Made by a program: the position numbers and the translations under genes. The notes under the pieces were generated by a model that ran no database searches, was not told the origin of the DNA, and worked only from the letters and a program-made list of their open reading frames with translations. DNA of 64,000 nt from an uncultured Tessaracoccus sp. GTDB taxonomy: Bacteria; Actinomycetota; Actinomycetes; Propionibacteriales; Propionibacteriaceae. Of this stretch, positions 25,608 through 32,938 are shown one piece after another (the stretch's first letter is position 1; the number at the start of each line of letters is the position of its first letter). The DNA lies in NCBI RefSeq assembly GCF_947286155.1, contig NZ_CAMYPD010000003.1:1-64000 (forward strand). The letters run 5' to 3'.

Positions 25608-26343
25608 CCCACCCATCGAACCAGCATCCTGCGTCGTCGTCTCCGGCGGCTCACGCGGGCTCGGCCTCGCCATGGTGAACGCCATCCTCGACCGGGGCGC
25701 GAAGGTGGCAACCTTCGCCCGCACCATCACGCCGGAGCTTGAACAGCTGGTTGAGCAATACCCGGATCGCGTGCACGTTGCCTCCGTCGACGCCACCGAC
25801 CACAAGGCCCTCAACGCGTTCGTGAAGGATGCCGAAAAGAAGCTCGGGCCTGTCGACGCGCTCGTGAACAACGCCGCCGTCGGGCAGGATTCGCTGCACG
25901 TGCACACCTCGCCCGAGCGCATCGAGCAGATCGTCAACACCAACCTCACTGCACCGCTCATCCTCACCCGCACGGTGCTGCGTCGCATCATGGCGGGGCG
26001 CGGCACGGGCCGCGTCGTGTTCGTCACTTCCATCTGCGCGCAGCGCGGCTACGCGGGTCTCGTCGCATACTCCGCGACGAAGGGCGGCCTCGACTCGGCG
26101 ATGCGCACCATCGCGCGCGAGATGCATGGGCGCGTGCTGGCGAACTCCATCGCGCCGGGCTTCTTCGCCTCCGAGATGAGCTCGGTGTTGGGCCAGACCC
26201 AGCTCGACACCATCACCCGCCGCACCCCCACCGGCCGCTTGGTGGAGCCGGAGAACGTCGTGCCGCTGCTCGACATGCTCCTGTTTGAAGACACCAACAT
26301 CAACGGCCAGACCCTGGTGGTCGATGGCGGCGGCTCCATCTGA
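25600..26343 (+). CDS. Short-chain dehydrogenase/reductase (FabG-like)
   Basis: A 247-residue SDR with cofactor motif VVSGGSRGLGLAM, NNAAVG, and the catalytic Ser in VTSICAQRGYAG with Tyr and Lys in YSATKGG. The C-terminus NGQTLVVDGGGSI is typical of 3-oxoacyl-ACP reductases. It overlaps the ligase gene by 8 nt and so is translationally coupled. It probably reduces an acyl group held on the neighbouring ACP, giving a hydroxyacyl substituent for a sugar; that last step is inference. Confidence 0.88.
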   Translation: MSNPPIEPASCVVVSGGSRGLGLAMVNAILDRGAKVATFARTITPELEQLVEQYPDRVHVASVDATDHKALNAFVKDAEKKLGPVDALVNNAAVGQDSLHVHTSPERIEQIVNTNLTAPLILTRTVLRRIMAGRGTGRVVFVTSICAQRGYAGLVAYSATKGGLDSAMRTIAREMHGRVLANSIAPGFFASEMSSVLGQTQLDTITRRTPTGRLVEPENVVPLLDMLLFEDTNINGQTLVVDGGGSI

Positions 26344-26704
26344 TTCCACACTCATCACCAGCCGCCGGGGTGTCCACTGCCCCGGCGGCTGTCTGCATAT
26401 CCACTCCTACACCTCCGATGGGCTTCGCTGGTGCTGGCGCCCAGCCCGCCTCGAACCTGGGGTGAGGTATGCCGTCGATGTTGAGCTGACGGCCAACCCA
26501 CCCGCCGCCTTGGCGCGGCGACTGCACTCTGACGACAACTTTTGGCACGCCTGGACGAAACTCGAGGTGGTGGCGAAGCTGCTCGACACGCCCGTGCTCA
26601 CCCTGGTCGGGCGCGGTGAGCTCGGCGCCCCGCCGCCGTCGGGCATCCGTATCGCGTACGTCGAGCTGGACGGCGCGCTCGCCTGCCTTGGACGCACGAG
26701 CTAA
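26324..26704 (+). CDS. Possible small phosphopantetheinyl transferase-like protein
   Basis: An open frame of up to 126 codons overlapping the end of the reductase gene. The region from about codon 55 reads like the core of an Sfp/AcpS-type phosphopantetheinyl transferase: YAVDVEL (metal-binding VDxE) and, 25-30 residues on, FWHAWTKLEVVAKLL, comparable to WxxKExxxK although the Lys at the fourth place is Leu. A transferase here would make sense for activating the ACP of the same operon. Doubts: the start is uncertain, it is short, and an 11-bp GC hairpin (26360-26390) lies in its first part. The stop codon TAA is the first three bases of the palindrome at 26702. Confidence 0.5.
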   Translation: MAAAPSDSTLITSRRGVHCPGGCLHIHSYTSDGLRWCWRPARLEPGVRYAVDVELTANPPAALARRLHSDDNFWHAWTKLEVVAKLLDTPVLTLVGRGELGAPPPSGIRIAYVELDGALACLGRTS

Positions 26705-26778
26705 CCCAATATCCACACGCGTTTGCCGAAAAGGCCCAAACTCGGCGATCTGAGGAAACGCGTGTGAATATTGGGTTA
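26702..26778. repeat. 77-bp palindromic element (family C), copy 1
   Basis: Arms 26702-26724 (TAACCCAATATCCACACGCG, then TTT) and 26756-26778 are 23-bp inverted copies with one mismatch; the 31-nt loop contains GCCGAAAAGGCC and TCGGCGATCTGAGG. An almost identical element of the same length lies at 27932-28008, on the far side of the antitoxin/toxin pair. Both are preceded by ACGAGC. Confidence 0.9.
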
Positions 26779-26835
26779 CCCCACGCAAGTAACCACACCC
26801 GTTTTCGTTTATTTCGAACAAGGTACGCTGGGTGC

Positions 26836-27342
26836 ATGACCACCGACACTGCCCCACACACGATCTTTCCGCCCGACGATCTCCGCCCGCTGGATGATCT
26901 CTCATTGTTCCTTGAGCAATCCCCTCAACCAGCAGCGCTGCTCGGCCCAGGCGGACAACAGGTCCCGTTACCGATGGAGGCGTATCGCATTCTGCTAGAC
27001 GTAGTCACTGCAATGCGCCAAGGCCAGGCCATCACCATTGCCCCGCAAGAACAACAGCTCACCACACAGCAAGCTGCGGACCATCTCGGGATCAGCCGCC
27101 CAACGTTGGTTCAGCTCCTCGAGTCGGGCCAGCTCCCGTTCACCAAGTTGCCGGGTAGCCGTCATCGACGTGTGCTTCTCAAAGATGTTCTCCGCTATCA
27201 GCAAGACATGCGCCTCGCCCGAAAAGCAACGCTGGACCAGCTCACTGCGGAAGCCCAATCCGATGGCTTGCTCGACGCACCAGCAGCTGACTACCGAACC
27301 GCTTTACGCAAGACCCGACACAGCAAGCACCCGGAAAGCTAA
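26836..27342 (+). CDS. Antitoxin with excisionase/MerR-type HTH
   Basis: A 168-residue protein whose central part, LTTQQAADHLGISRPTLVQL to GSRHRRVLLKDVLRYQ, is the HTH_17 (excisionase-family) DNA-binding fold. The N-terminus (LEQSPQPAALLGPGGQQVPLP, then EAYRILLDVVTAMRQG) is typical of antitoxins paired with PIN toxins in actinobacteria. No ribosome site is visible before the ATG at 26836, and a TACGCT -10 box ends 6 bp upstream, so the transcript may be leaderless. The PIN gene starts 3 bp after its stop. It likely neutralises the toxin and represses the operon. Confidence 0.85.
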   Translation: MTTDTAPHTIFPPDDLRPLDDLSLFLEQSPQPAALLGPGGQQVPLPMEAYRILLDVVTAMRQGQAITIAPQEQQLTTQQAADHLGISRPTLVQLLESGQLPFTKLPGSRHRRVLLKDVLRYQQDMRLARKATLDQLTAEAQSDGLLDAPAADYRTALRKTRHSKHPES

Positions 27343-27345
27343 GTC

Positions 27346-27912
27346 GTGGCGCGTTTCTCAGCCTTCTTGGACACCTGTGTGCTGGTTCCAATCATTTCGA
27401 CAGATGTACTGCTTCGGTTGGCCGATGCGGGGCTCTATCGGCCTCTGTGGAGCAGCCGTGTCCTGGAAGAGTTGGAATCTGTGCTCCTCGGACTCCACCC
27501 GAAGCTTGCCGACGGGGGCAAGGCAGCGAAACGGATCGCCGCCATGCACGCGAGTTTCCCTGACGCCACGGTTGCGCATTGGCAGCCCCTCGAGAATGCG
27601 TTGGTTCTTCCTGATCCAGACGACCGTCACGTACTCGCAGCGGCTATCCGGGGCAGGGCGGATGTGATCGTCACGAATAATTCGCACGACTTCCCTGCAG
27701 AGGTGCTGAAACCCCTCGGGCTAGACACCAAGTCGCTCGACGATTTCCTACTCGATCAGCTCGACCTGGCACCATCGCAAACCCTCACTGTCTTGCATGA
27801 ACTAGCCCTCGCCGCTCAACGCCCGCCCCTCGATGTCCGAGATGTACTGACAGCGCTGGCTCGGGCAGGAGCTGAGCGTTTCGCAGAAGCCGCCGAGGGG
27901 CTGCTGAGCTAA
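27346..27912 (+). CDS. PIN-domain ribonuclease toxin
   Basis: A 188-residue PIN-domain protein: the first acidic site is in FLDTCVLVP, a second in RVLEELESVL, and the third cluster in LPDPDDRHVLAAAI, followed by ADVIVTNNSHDFP. These are the usual Asp/Glu positions for Mg-dependent RNase activity. It begins at a GTG 3 bp after the antitoxin stop and is therefore co-translated. Toxins of this sort cleave tRNA or mRNA under stress. The two genes fill the whole space between the paired 77-bp palindromes. Confidence 0.87.
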   Translation: MARFSAFLDTCVLVPIISTDVLLRLADAGLYRPLWSSRVLEELESVLLGLHPKLADGGKAAKRIAAMHASFPDATVAHWQPLENALVLPDPDDRHVLAAAIRGRADVIVTNNSHDFPAEVLKPLGLDTKSLDDFLLDQLDLAPSQTLTVLHELALAAQRPPLDVRDVLTALARAGAERFAEAAEGLLS

Positions 27913-27931
27913 GGGAGTCTCCGCGACGAGC

Positions 27932-28008
27932 TAACCCGATATCCACACGCGTTTGCTGAAAAGGCCGAAAAACCGCCGTTCTGAGAAACGCGTGTGGATA
28001 TTGGGTTA
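27932..28008. repeat. 77-bp palindromic element (family C), copy 2
   Basis: Arms 27932-27954 and 27986-28008 (AAACGCGTGTGGATATTGGG, then TTA) pair along 23 bp with one mismatch. The length and loop layout match copy 1, including GCTGAAAAGGCC. It starts 20 bp after the toxin stop codon. Confidence 0.9.
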
Positions 28009-28106
28009 GTTTCCCGAGCGCCCCCACTCCGCACCCGCTCTGCGTGGTGCCGAGCCCGGTGCGGGAACCCCCCAGGTAGGGTGGATGGCACCGAAAGGAG
28101 ACCCGC

Positions 28107-28979
28107 ATGACGAGCCATCCCCTCCCCACCGTGGGCGTTGCGTTGCTCAGCATGGGCAACCGCCCTAAAGAGCTGGCCGCCGCACTCGATGCGCTCGGCA
28201 AGCAGGAGGGCGTGGAGCTCGACGTGATGCTCGTCGGTAACGGCTGGCGCCCTGAGGGGGTCCCCAGCTGGGTGCGCACCCACTATTCGGAAGAGAACCT
28301 CGGTTGCCCGGCGGGGCGCAATCTGGCCGCGTCCCTCGTCGACGGCGAGTTCCTGTTCTTCTATGACGACGACGGCCTCCTCCCCGAACCCGACACTCTC
28401 GCCCGGATGGTCCGACGATGCACCCCCGGCGTCGCAGTGGTGCAGGCACGCGGCGTCGACCCCACTGGCGTGCCCTCCCCGCGTCGCTGGGTACCCCGCC
28501 TCCGGAAGTCCGCAGAACTGACCGGCGGGGACGTGGCCATCTTCTGGGAGGCCATGGCACTCTTCCGCAGGAGCGCGTTCGACGAAGTCGGCGGCTGGTT
28601 CGGTGAGCTCTTCTTCGGCCATGAGGGCACGGACATGGCCATGCGCCTCATCGACCGCGGCTGGCGCATCGTCTATGCACCCGACATCGAGGTGAACCAC
28701 CCGGCCACATCGGCCGCGCGCCATCCTCACCACTTCTGGTCGACCATGCGCAACCGAGTGTGGGTAGCCAAGCGAGACCTCCCCTGGCCGATCCTCCCCT
28801 TCTACCTCGCGCTGTGGACGGCCGCCACAGCGCTGCGCGCCCGCAGCGGCGAGCGCCTGCGCAATGTCTTCAAGGGCTTCAAGGACGGCTGGTCGACGCC
28901 ACTCCCGGTGCAGCGCGAGCCCATCCGGTGGAAGACCGTGTGGCGGATGACGAAGCTAGGAAGGCCCCCGCTGTGGTGA
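28107..28979 (+). CDS. Glycosyltransferase family 2
   Basis: A 290-residue cytoplasmic GT-A glycosyltransferase. It opens with PTVGVALLSMGNR, has EENLGCPAGRNLA, the metal-binding FLFFYDDDGLL, and the acceptor-side GGDVAIFWEAMALFRR and FFGHEGTDMAMRLIDRGWRI. It probably adds a sugar to the lipid-linked glycan. The ATG at 28107 is preceded by AAAGGAG. It overlaps the next gene by 4 nt and opens the operon that includes the ABC exporter. Confidence 0.9.
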   Translation: MTSHPLPTVGVALLSMGNRPKELAAALDALGKQEGVELDVMLVGNGWRPEGVPSWVRTHYSEENLGCPAGRNLAASLVDGEFLFFYDDDGLLPEPDTLARMVRRCTPGVAVVQARGVDPTGVPSPRRWVPRLRKSAELTGGDVAIFWEAMALFRRSAFDEVGGWFGELFFGHEGTDMAMRLIDRGWRIVYAPDIEVNHPATSAARHPHHFWSTMRNRVWVAKRDLPWPILPFYLALWTAATALRARSGERLRNVFKGFKDGWSTPLPVQREPIRWKTVWRMTKLGRPPLW

Positions 28980-29965
28980 GACACGACGTCTGGTGGGCTG
29001 GGGTGATGAGCCGTAGCCACATCCCGTACGGCGTCGCCTGGCTACGCGAGCTGCTGCGTCGCGAGCCAGGTGAGGTAGCGCTGCATATGTTCTCTTCCCG
29101 TTCCTTCCACACCTCTGAAGAGATTTCGACGAGCCTCATCACTGCAGAGCTCGACGATCCCAGGCTCACCGTCGACCGCTGGGACGGCGCCAAGGCTCCC
29201 CGCAGCTCACGCCACTGGCTGCTTAGCACCGGCGCCGTGGGCATCAAGCCGTGGCTCCGGCTCACTGCGAAGCATCCCTTCAAGCGTCTCACCGTGGTGG
29301 TGATTGACGAGGGCCTCGGCACGTACGGCAACTGGAAGTCGCGCCACGACGCCACGCTCCGCCAGGGCGGCAACGACCCCCAGGCGGCACTGCGCACGAC
29401 AGCCGTGGAGGGTGCGACGAGGCTCCTCACCCACATCCGCTGGCCGCTGCACGTCCAAACCTCTCCCGGGCGCTGGGCGCTCAACAAGCCGGTGGCCGAC
29501 GAGTTTCGTCGCATCGCCCCGGCTCCAGACCGCTCGAGCGAGCGCGTCGTATTCCTCACCCAGCCCTGGCCCGAGGTGGGGGTCCTGTCTGAGGTACGCT
29601 ACGCGGCACATGTCGAATACGTGGCCCGCGCCGTGAAGACCGCCGGGCTGGAGTTCGTCGTCGTGCCGCATCCCGGAGAGCCCGCCGGGCGCTACGCCCG
29701 CTACGAAACAACCTCGACGTCCGCCCTCGCCGAATGCAATCCGCTGGTGCTGGGCGCGAGGACCATCGTCGGGGCTTCGTCGACGGCGATGCTCAACGTG
29801 GCTGCCATTCACGGCGTCCCAGCGCTGAGGGTAGGAACCCCGGATCTCAGCCGGCTCGACTACGAAATGGCCCCCAATCAGCAGTCGTTACTGGGGCAAT
29901 ACGCCGCGCCGAGCGTTACAGCGGCTGAGCTTGGGCGTAGGCTATCGCAAGGTTTCGGGCGCTAA
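28976..29965 (+). CDS. Polysialyltransferase-like glycosyltransferase (inferred)
   Basis: A 329-residue protein starting at the GTG that overlaps the previous stop (GTGA). It has VVVIDEGLGTYGNW in the middle, VVVPHPGEPAGRY in the C-terminal half and GASSTAMLNVAAIHGVPALRVG near the end. The D-E-G, H-P and S-S-T sequence is the pattern of the GT52/POLYST group of sialyl-/polysialyltransferase-like GT-B enzymes. Next to a pseudaminic acid cluster and ahead of an ABC exporter, it is a good candidate to transfer a nonulosonic acid, but I see only the pattern, not a signature that proves it. Confidence 0.6.
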   Translation: MRHDVWWAGVMSRSHIPYGVAWLRELLRREPGEVALHMFSSRSFHTSEEISTSLITAELDDPRLTVDRWDGAKAPRSSRHWLLSTGAVGIKPWLRLTAKHPFKRLTVVVIDEGLGTYGNWKSRHDATLRQGGNDPQAALRTTAVEGATRLLTHIRWPLHVQTSPGRWALNKPVADEFRRIAPAPDRSSERVVFLTQPWPEVGVLSEVRYAAHVEYVARAVKTAGLEFVVVPHPGEPAGRYARYETTSTSALAECNPLVLGARTIVGASSTAMLNVAAIHGVPALRVGTPDLSRLDYEMAPNQQSLLGQYAAPSVTAAELGRRLSQGFGR

Positions 29966-29997
29966 GCCCACCGGATCAGTGTTGGAAGAGGCCAGAT

Positions 29998-30795
29998 TTG
30001 TCGACTGTGAAACGTCTCTGGGAGGAGCGCAAGGTGTTGCGGCTCCTCGTGAAGCGTGACCTTCGCGTGCGGTATTCGCAGAGCGTGATCGGTTACCTGT
30101 GGACGGTGCTCGATCCGCTCGCCACGGCCCTCATCTACTTTATGATCTTCGTGGTGATCTTCGAGCGCAGAGACGCCGGGCATACGCCGTACTTCTTGTT
30201 CCTGCTCGCAGGGCTACTGCCGTGGCAGTGGTTCAACGCTTCGGTGAATGAATCGATGCGCGCGCTCATCGCTGAACAACAGCTGGTGAAGTCGACGCAG
30301 TTACCACGCGAAATTTGGGTGGTGCGCATCGTGGCCTCCAAGGGCTTGGAGTTCATCTTCTCGTTGCCGGTGTTGGTGCTCTTCACCATCGTGTACATCA
30401 TCCGAGGAGAGACACACCTCGATTGGGGGCTCCTGCTATTCCCCCTCGGGATCGCGCTGTTATTCCTACTCATCACTGGCTTCGGCCTTTTCTTGGCCCC
30501 GCTCACGGTGATGATGTTCGACATTCAGCCGACGGTGCGCATCTTCCTGCGCGTCTACTTCTACATGACGCCGATCATCTTCAACCTCGAAAAGCTGGAC
30601 AAGCTCCAGGGCTGGCAGTGGGTGTTCCAGATCAACCCGTTGGCGGGCATCCTCGAGCTCTTCCGGGCGGGCTTCTTCCAGAATCCGGTGCGGTGGAACG
30701 TCGTGGGCATCTCGGTGCTCGGCACCCTCTTGATCTTGGGTATCGGAGTGTGGACGTTCAAGCGCCTGGAACGAACCGTGTTGAAGGAGATTTGA
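29998..30795 (+). CDS. ABC-2 type polysaccharide exporter permease (Wzm-like)
   Basis: A 265-residue permease with six predicted membrane segments, opening with the amphipathic [28 protein letters not shown], which is characteristic of Wzm/TagG. It moves lipid-linked glycan across the membrane together with the ATPase that follows. The start is a TTG at 29998 with GGAAGAGG six bases upstream; a GTG at 30007 is an alternative. It overlaps the ATPase gene by 1 nt (TGATG). Confidence 0.9.
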   Translation: MSTVKRLWEERKVLRLLVKRDLRVRYSQSVIGYLWTVLDPLATALIYFMIFVVIFERRDAGHTPYFLFLLAGLLPWQWFNASVNESMRALIAEQQLVKSTQLPREIWVVRIVASKGLEFIFSLPVLVLFTIVYIIRGETHLDWGLLLFPLGIALLFLLITGFGLFLAPLTVMMFDIQPTVRIFLRVYFYMTPIIFNLEKLDKLQGWQWVFQINPLAGILELFRAGFFQNPVRWNVVGISVLGTLLILGIGVWTFKRLERTVLKEI

Positions 30796-31547
30796 TGTCC
30801 GACGTGGTGATCTCTGCGCAGAACGCCGGCATCGAGTTCCTGCGTTCTAGGAAGCGTCAGCTCTCCTGGCGCGAACTCATCTTCAAGCGTAAAACGACGG
30901 GGGACCGTTCCACCTTTTGGCCGCTGCGCAACGTGAGCTTCGACATCACTGCTGGCGAGGCCGTCGGCCTCGTCGGCGCGAACGGTGAGGGAAAGTCGAC
31001 GCTGCTGAAGATGATCGCTGGGGTACTCCTCCCGGACGAGGGCACCGTCGAGGTGCACGGGGGCGTGGCCCCCATGATCGAGCTCACGGGTGGGTTCGTG
31101 GGCGATCTCGCGGCGCGAGAGAACATCTATCTCACCGCTGGCCTGCACGGGCTGAGCAAGGAAGAGATCGACGAGAAATTCGAGGAGATCGTCGACTTTG
31201 CCGGCCCGCAGGTTCGGGATGGCCTCGACGTACCATTCCGGCATTTTTCCTCGGGCATGAAGGTGCGCCTGGGGTTCTCCGTGATCACGCAGCTCGACCA
31301 GCCCATTGTACTCGTCGACGAAGTGCTCGCCGTGGGCGACAAGGCATTCCGCGAGAAGTGCTACCGGCGCATGGAAGAACTGCTCAGCACGGGCAAGACG
31401 CTGTTCCTGGTGTCGCACTCGGAGGCCGACTTGAAACGCTTTTGCACGCGCGGGCTGTACCTGCGCGGCGGAGGGCTCCACATGGACGGTGAGATGCTCG
31501 ACGTGATCGCGGCCTACAACGAAGACATCGAAAAGCAGATGCCCTGA
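30795..31547 (+). CDS. ABC polysaccharide exporter ATPase (Wzt/TagH-like)
   Basis: A 250-residue nucleotide-binding subunit. Walker [10 protein letters not shown] is at 61-69, the signature is [11 protein letters not shown], and Walker B is [13 protein letters not shown] followed by the switch His in LVSHS. It lacks the extra C-terminal carbohydrate-binding domain of O-antigen Wzt proteins, so it is closer to short exporters that do not check the chain end. Coupled to the permease gene. It powers export of the glycan made by the preceding transferases. Confidence 0.92.
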   Translation: MSDVVISAQNAGIEFLRSRKRQLSWRELIFKRKTTGDRSTFWPLRNVSFDITAGEAVGLVGANGEGKSTLLKMIAGVLLPDEGTVEVHGGVAPMIELTGGFVGDLAARENIYLTAGLHGLSKEEIDEKFEEIVDFAGPQVRDGLDVPFRHFSSGMKVRLGFSVITQLDQPIVLVDEVLAVGDKAFREKCYRRMEELLSTGKTLFLVSHSEADLKRFCTRGLYLRGGGLHMDGEMLDVIAAYNEDIEKQMP

Positions 31548-31636
31548 GCGTCCGACTCCGCTGCCGTCTCCTGTCATCCAGCGTGGCCGGATATGCTTCC
31601 CAGTAGCTTGGTGTTGGCTTGTAGGAAGGAACGAGC

Positions 31637-32938
31637 GTGAAGATCGCGGTCATTGCTCTTGGCAAGATCGGTCTACCTCTGGCCGTCCAGTTCGCGTCGA
31701 TGGGCCACGACGTCATCGGCGTCGACGTGCAACAGTCCGTGGTGGATCAGGTCAATGCCGGGCGCGAGCCGTTCCCCGGCGAAGCGCACCTGCAGGAGAA
31801 GCTGCAGGAGCTCGTCCCGGCAGGCAAGCTGCGCGCCACCACCGACTACTCCGACGCGATCCCCGGCGCAGATGCGATCGTGATCGTCGTGCCGTTGTTC
31901 GTCGACGACGGCACCTGGCAGCCTGACTTCGGCTGGATGGAATCCGCCACGCGCAGCCTCGCCGAGCATCTCTCCCCCGGCACGCTCATCTCCTACGAGA
32001 CGACGCTGCCTGTCGGCACCACACGCGACCGCTGGAAGCCGATGATCGAAGACATCTCCGGCCTCACCGAGGGCAAGGACTTCCACCTCGTCTTCTCCCC
32101 CGAACGCGTCCTCACCGGGCGCGTCTTCGAGGATCTGCGCAAGTACCCGAAGCTCGTCGGCGGCCTCAGCCCAGAGGGCACGCGTCGCGGCATCGAGTTC
32201 TACGAGCAGGTGCTCATGTTCGACGAACGCCCCGATCTGCCGGAGGGCAATGGCGTGTGGGACATGGGCACCGCCGAGGCCGCCGAGATGGCGAAGCTCG
32301 CCGAGACCACCTACCGCGACGTCAACATCGGGCTGGCCAATCAGTTCGGCAAGTTCGCTGCCGCCAACGGCATCGACGTGCACAAGGTGATCGACGCCTC
32401 CAACTCGCAGCCGTACAGCCACATCCACCGCCCGGGCATCGCCGTCGGCGGGCACTGCATCCCCGTCTATCCGCGCCTGTACCTCTACACCGACCCGGAG
32501 GCGACGATCGTCCGCACCGCCCGCGAGGCCAACATGACGATGCCCGAGTACGCGGTCGGCCTGGCAGAGGGGGCGCTTGGCTCGCTCGAGGGCCGCACCG
32601 TCGTCGTGCTCGGCGCCTCCTACCGAGGCCGGGTGAAGGAGACCGCCTTCTCCGGGGTGTTCCCGACGGTCGAGGCGTTGCAGGCGCGCGGCGCGCATGT
32701 GCTGGTGCACGATCCAATGTTCTCCGACGATGAACTCGCCGGGTACGGTTTCAATGCCTACCACGTGGGTGAGCCGGCCGATGTTGCCATCGTGCAAGCC
32801 GACCACCCGGAGTACAAGGAGTTCACGCCTGCCGATCTGCCGGGGCTGCAGGTCGTCGTCGACGGTCGGAGCATGCTGGACGGCGCGAAGTGGGAGGGCG
32901 TGCGTTTCTTCCGCGTCGGCGACGGGTCACGTAGATGA
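31637..32938 (+). CDS. Nucleotide-sugar dehydrogenase (UDP-GlcNAc/ManNAc 6-dehydrogenase type)
   Basis: A 433-residue four-electron dehydrogenase turning a UDP-hexosamine into the uronic acid. The N-terminal IAVIALGKIGLPLAVQFA binds NAD, FSPERVLTGR is the middle segment, and catalytic Cys274 lies in GGHCIPVYP. The closest pattern is WbpA/WecC/TuaD-like; with the oxidoreductase, aminotransferase and acetyltransferase at 44.2-46.9 kb it would complete a WbpA-B-E-D pathway to UDP-2,3-diacetamido-2,3-dideoxy-glucuronic acid. The GTG at 31637 follows AGGAAGG. It overlaps the next gene by 4 nt. Confidence 0.9.
   Translation: MKIAVIALGKIGLPLAVQFASMGHDVIGVDVQQSVVDQVNAGREPFPGEAHLQEKLQELVPAGKLRATTDYSDAIPGADAIVIVVPLFVDDGTWQPDFGWMESATRSLAEHLSPGTLISYETTLPVGTTRDRWKPMIEDISGLTEGKDFHLVFSPERVLTGRVFEDLRKYPKLVGGLSPEGTRRGIEFYEQVLMFDERPDLPEGNGVWDMGTAEAAEMAKLAETTYRDVNIGLANQFGKFAAANGIDVHKVIDASNSQPYSHIHRPGIAVGGHCIPVYPRLYLYTDPEATIVRTAREANMTMPEYAVGLAEGALGSLEGRTVVVLGASYRGRVKETAFSGVFPTVEALQARGAHVLVHDPMFSDDELAGYGFNAYHVGEPADVAIVQADHPEYKEFTPADLPGLQVVVDGRSMLDGAKWEGVRFFRVGDGSRR

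Noticed and set aside
24183..26033. A 616-codon open frame antisense to the ACP and ligase genes, and a similar 369-codon frame antisense to the excalibur protein (22942-24051).
   Set aside because: Low-complexity His/Val/Gly/Arg-rich translation, no start site, no domain, and strong coding evidence on the plus strand.
26360..26390. GC-rich hairpin after the reductase gene as a transcription terminator.
   Set aside because: The stem (11 bp) is good but no T-run follows, and the reading frame with transferase-like motifs continues through it; I left it only as a caution about that gene.
28760..28975. A longer reading frame in front of the polysialyltransferase-like gene.
   Set aside because: It overlaps the C-terminal 216 bp of the GT2 gene in another frame; the GTG at 28976 with AGGAAGG upstream gives a normal 4-nt overlap.
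30315..30794. N-terminal extension of the exporter ATPase by 160 codons.
   Set aside because: It lies in the permease gene in another frame, and the ATG at 30795 gives the expected protein start.
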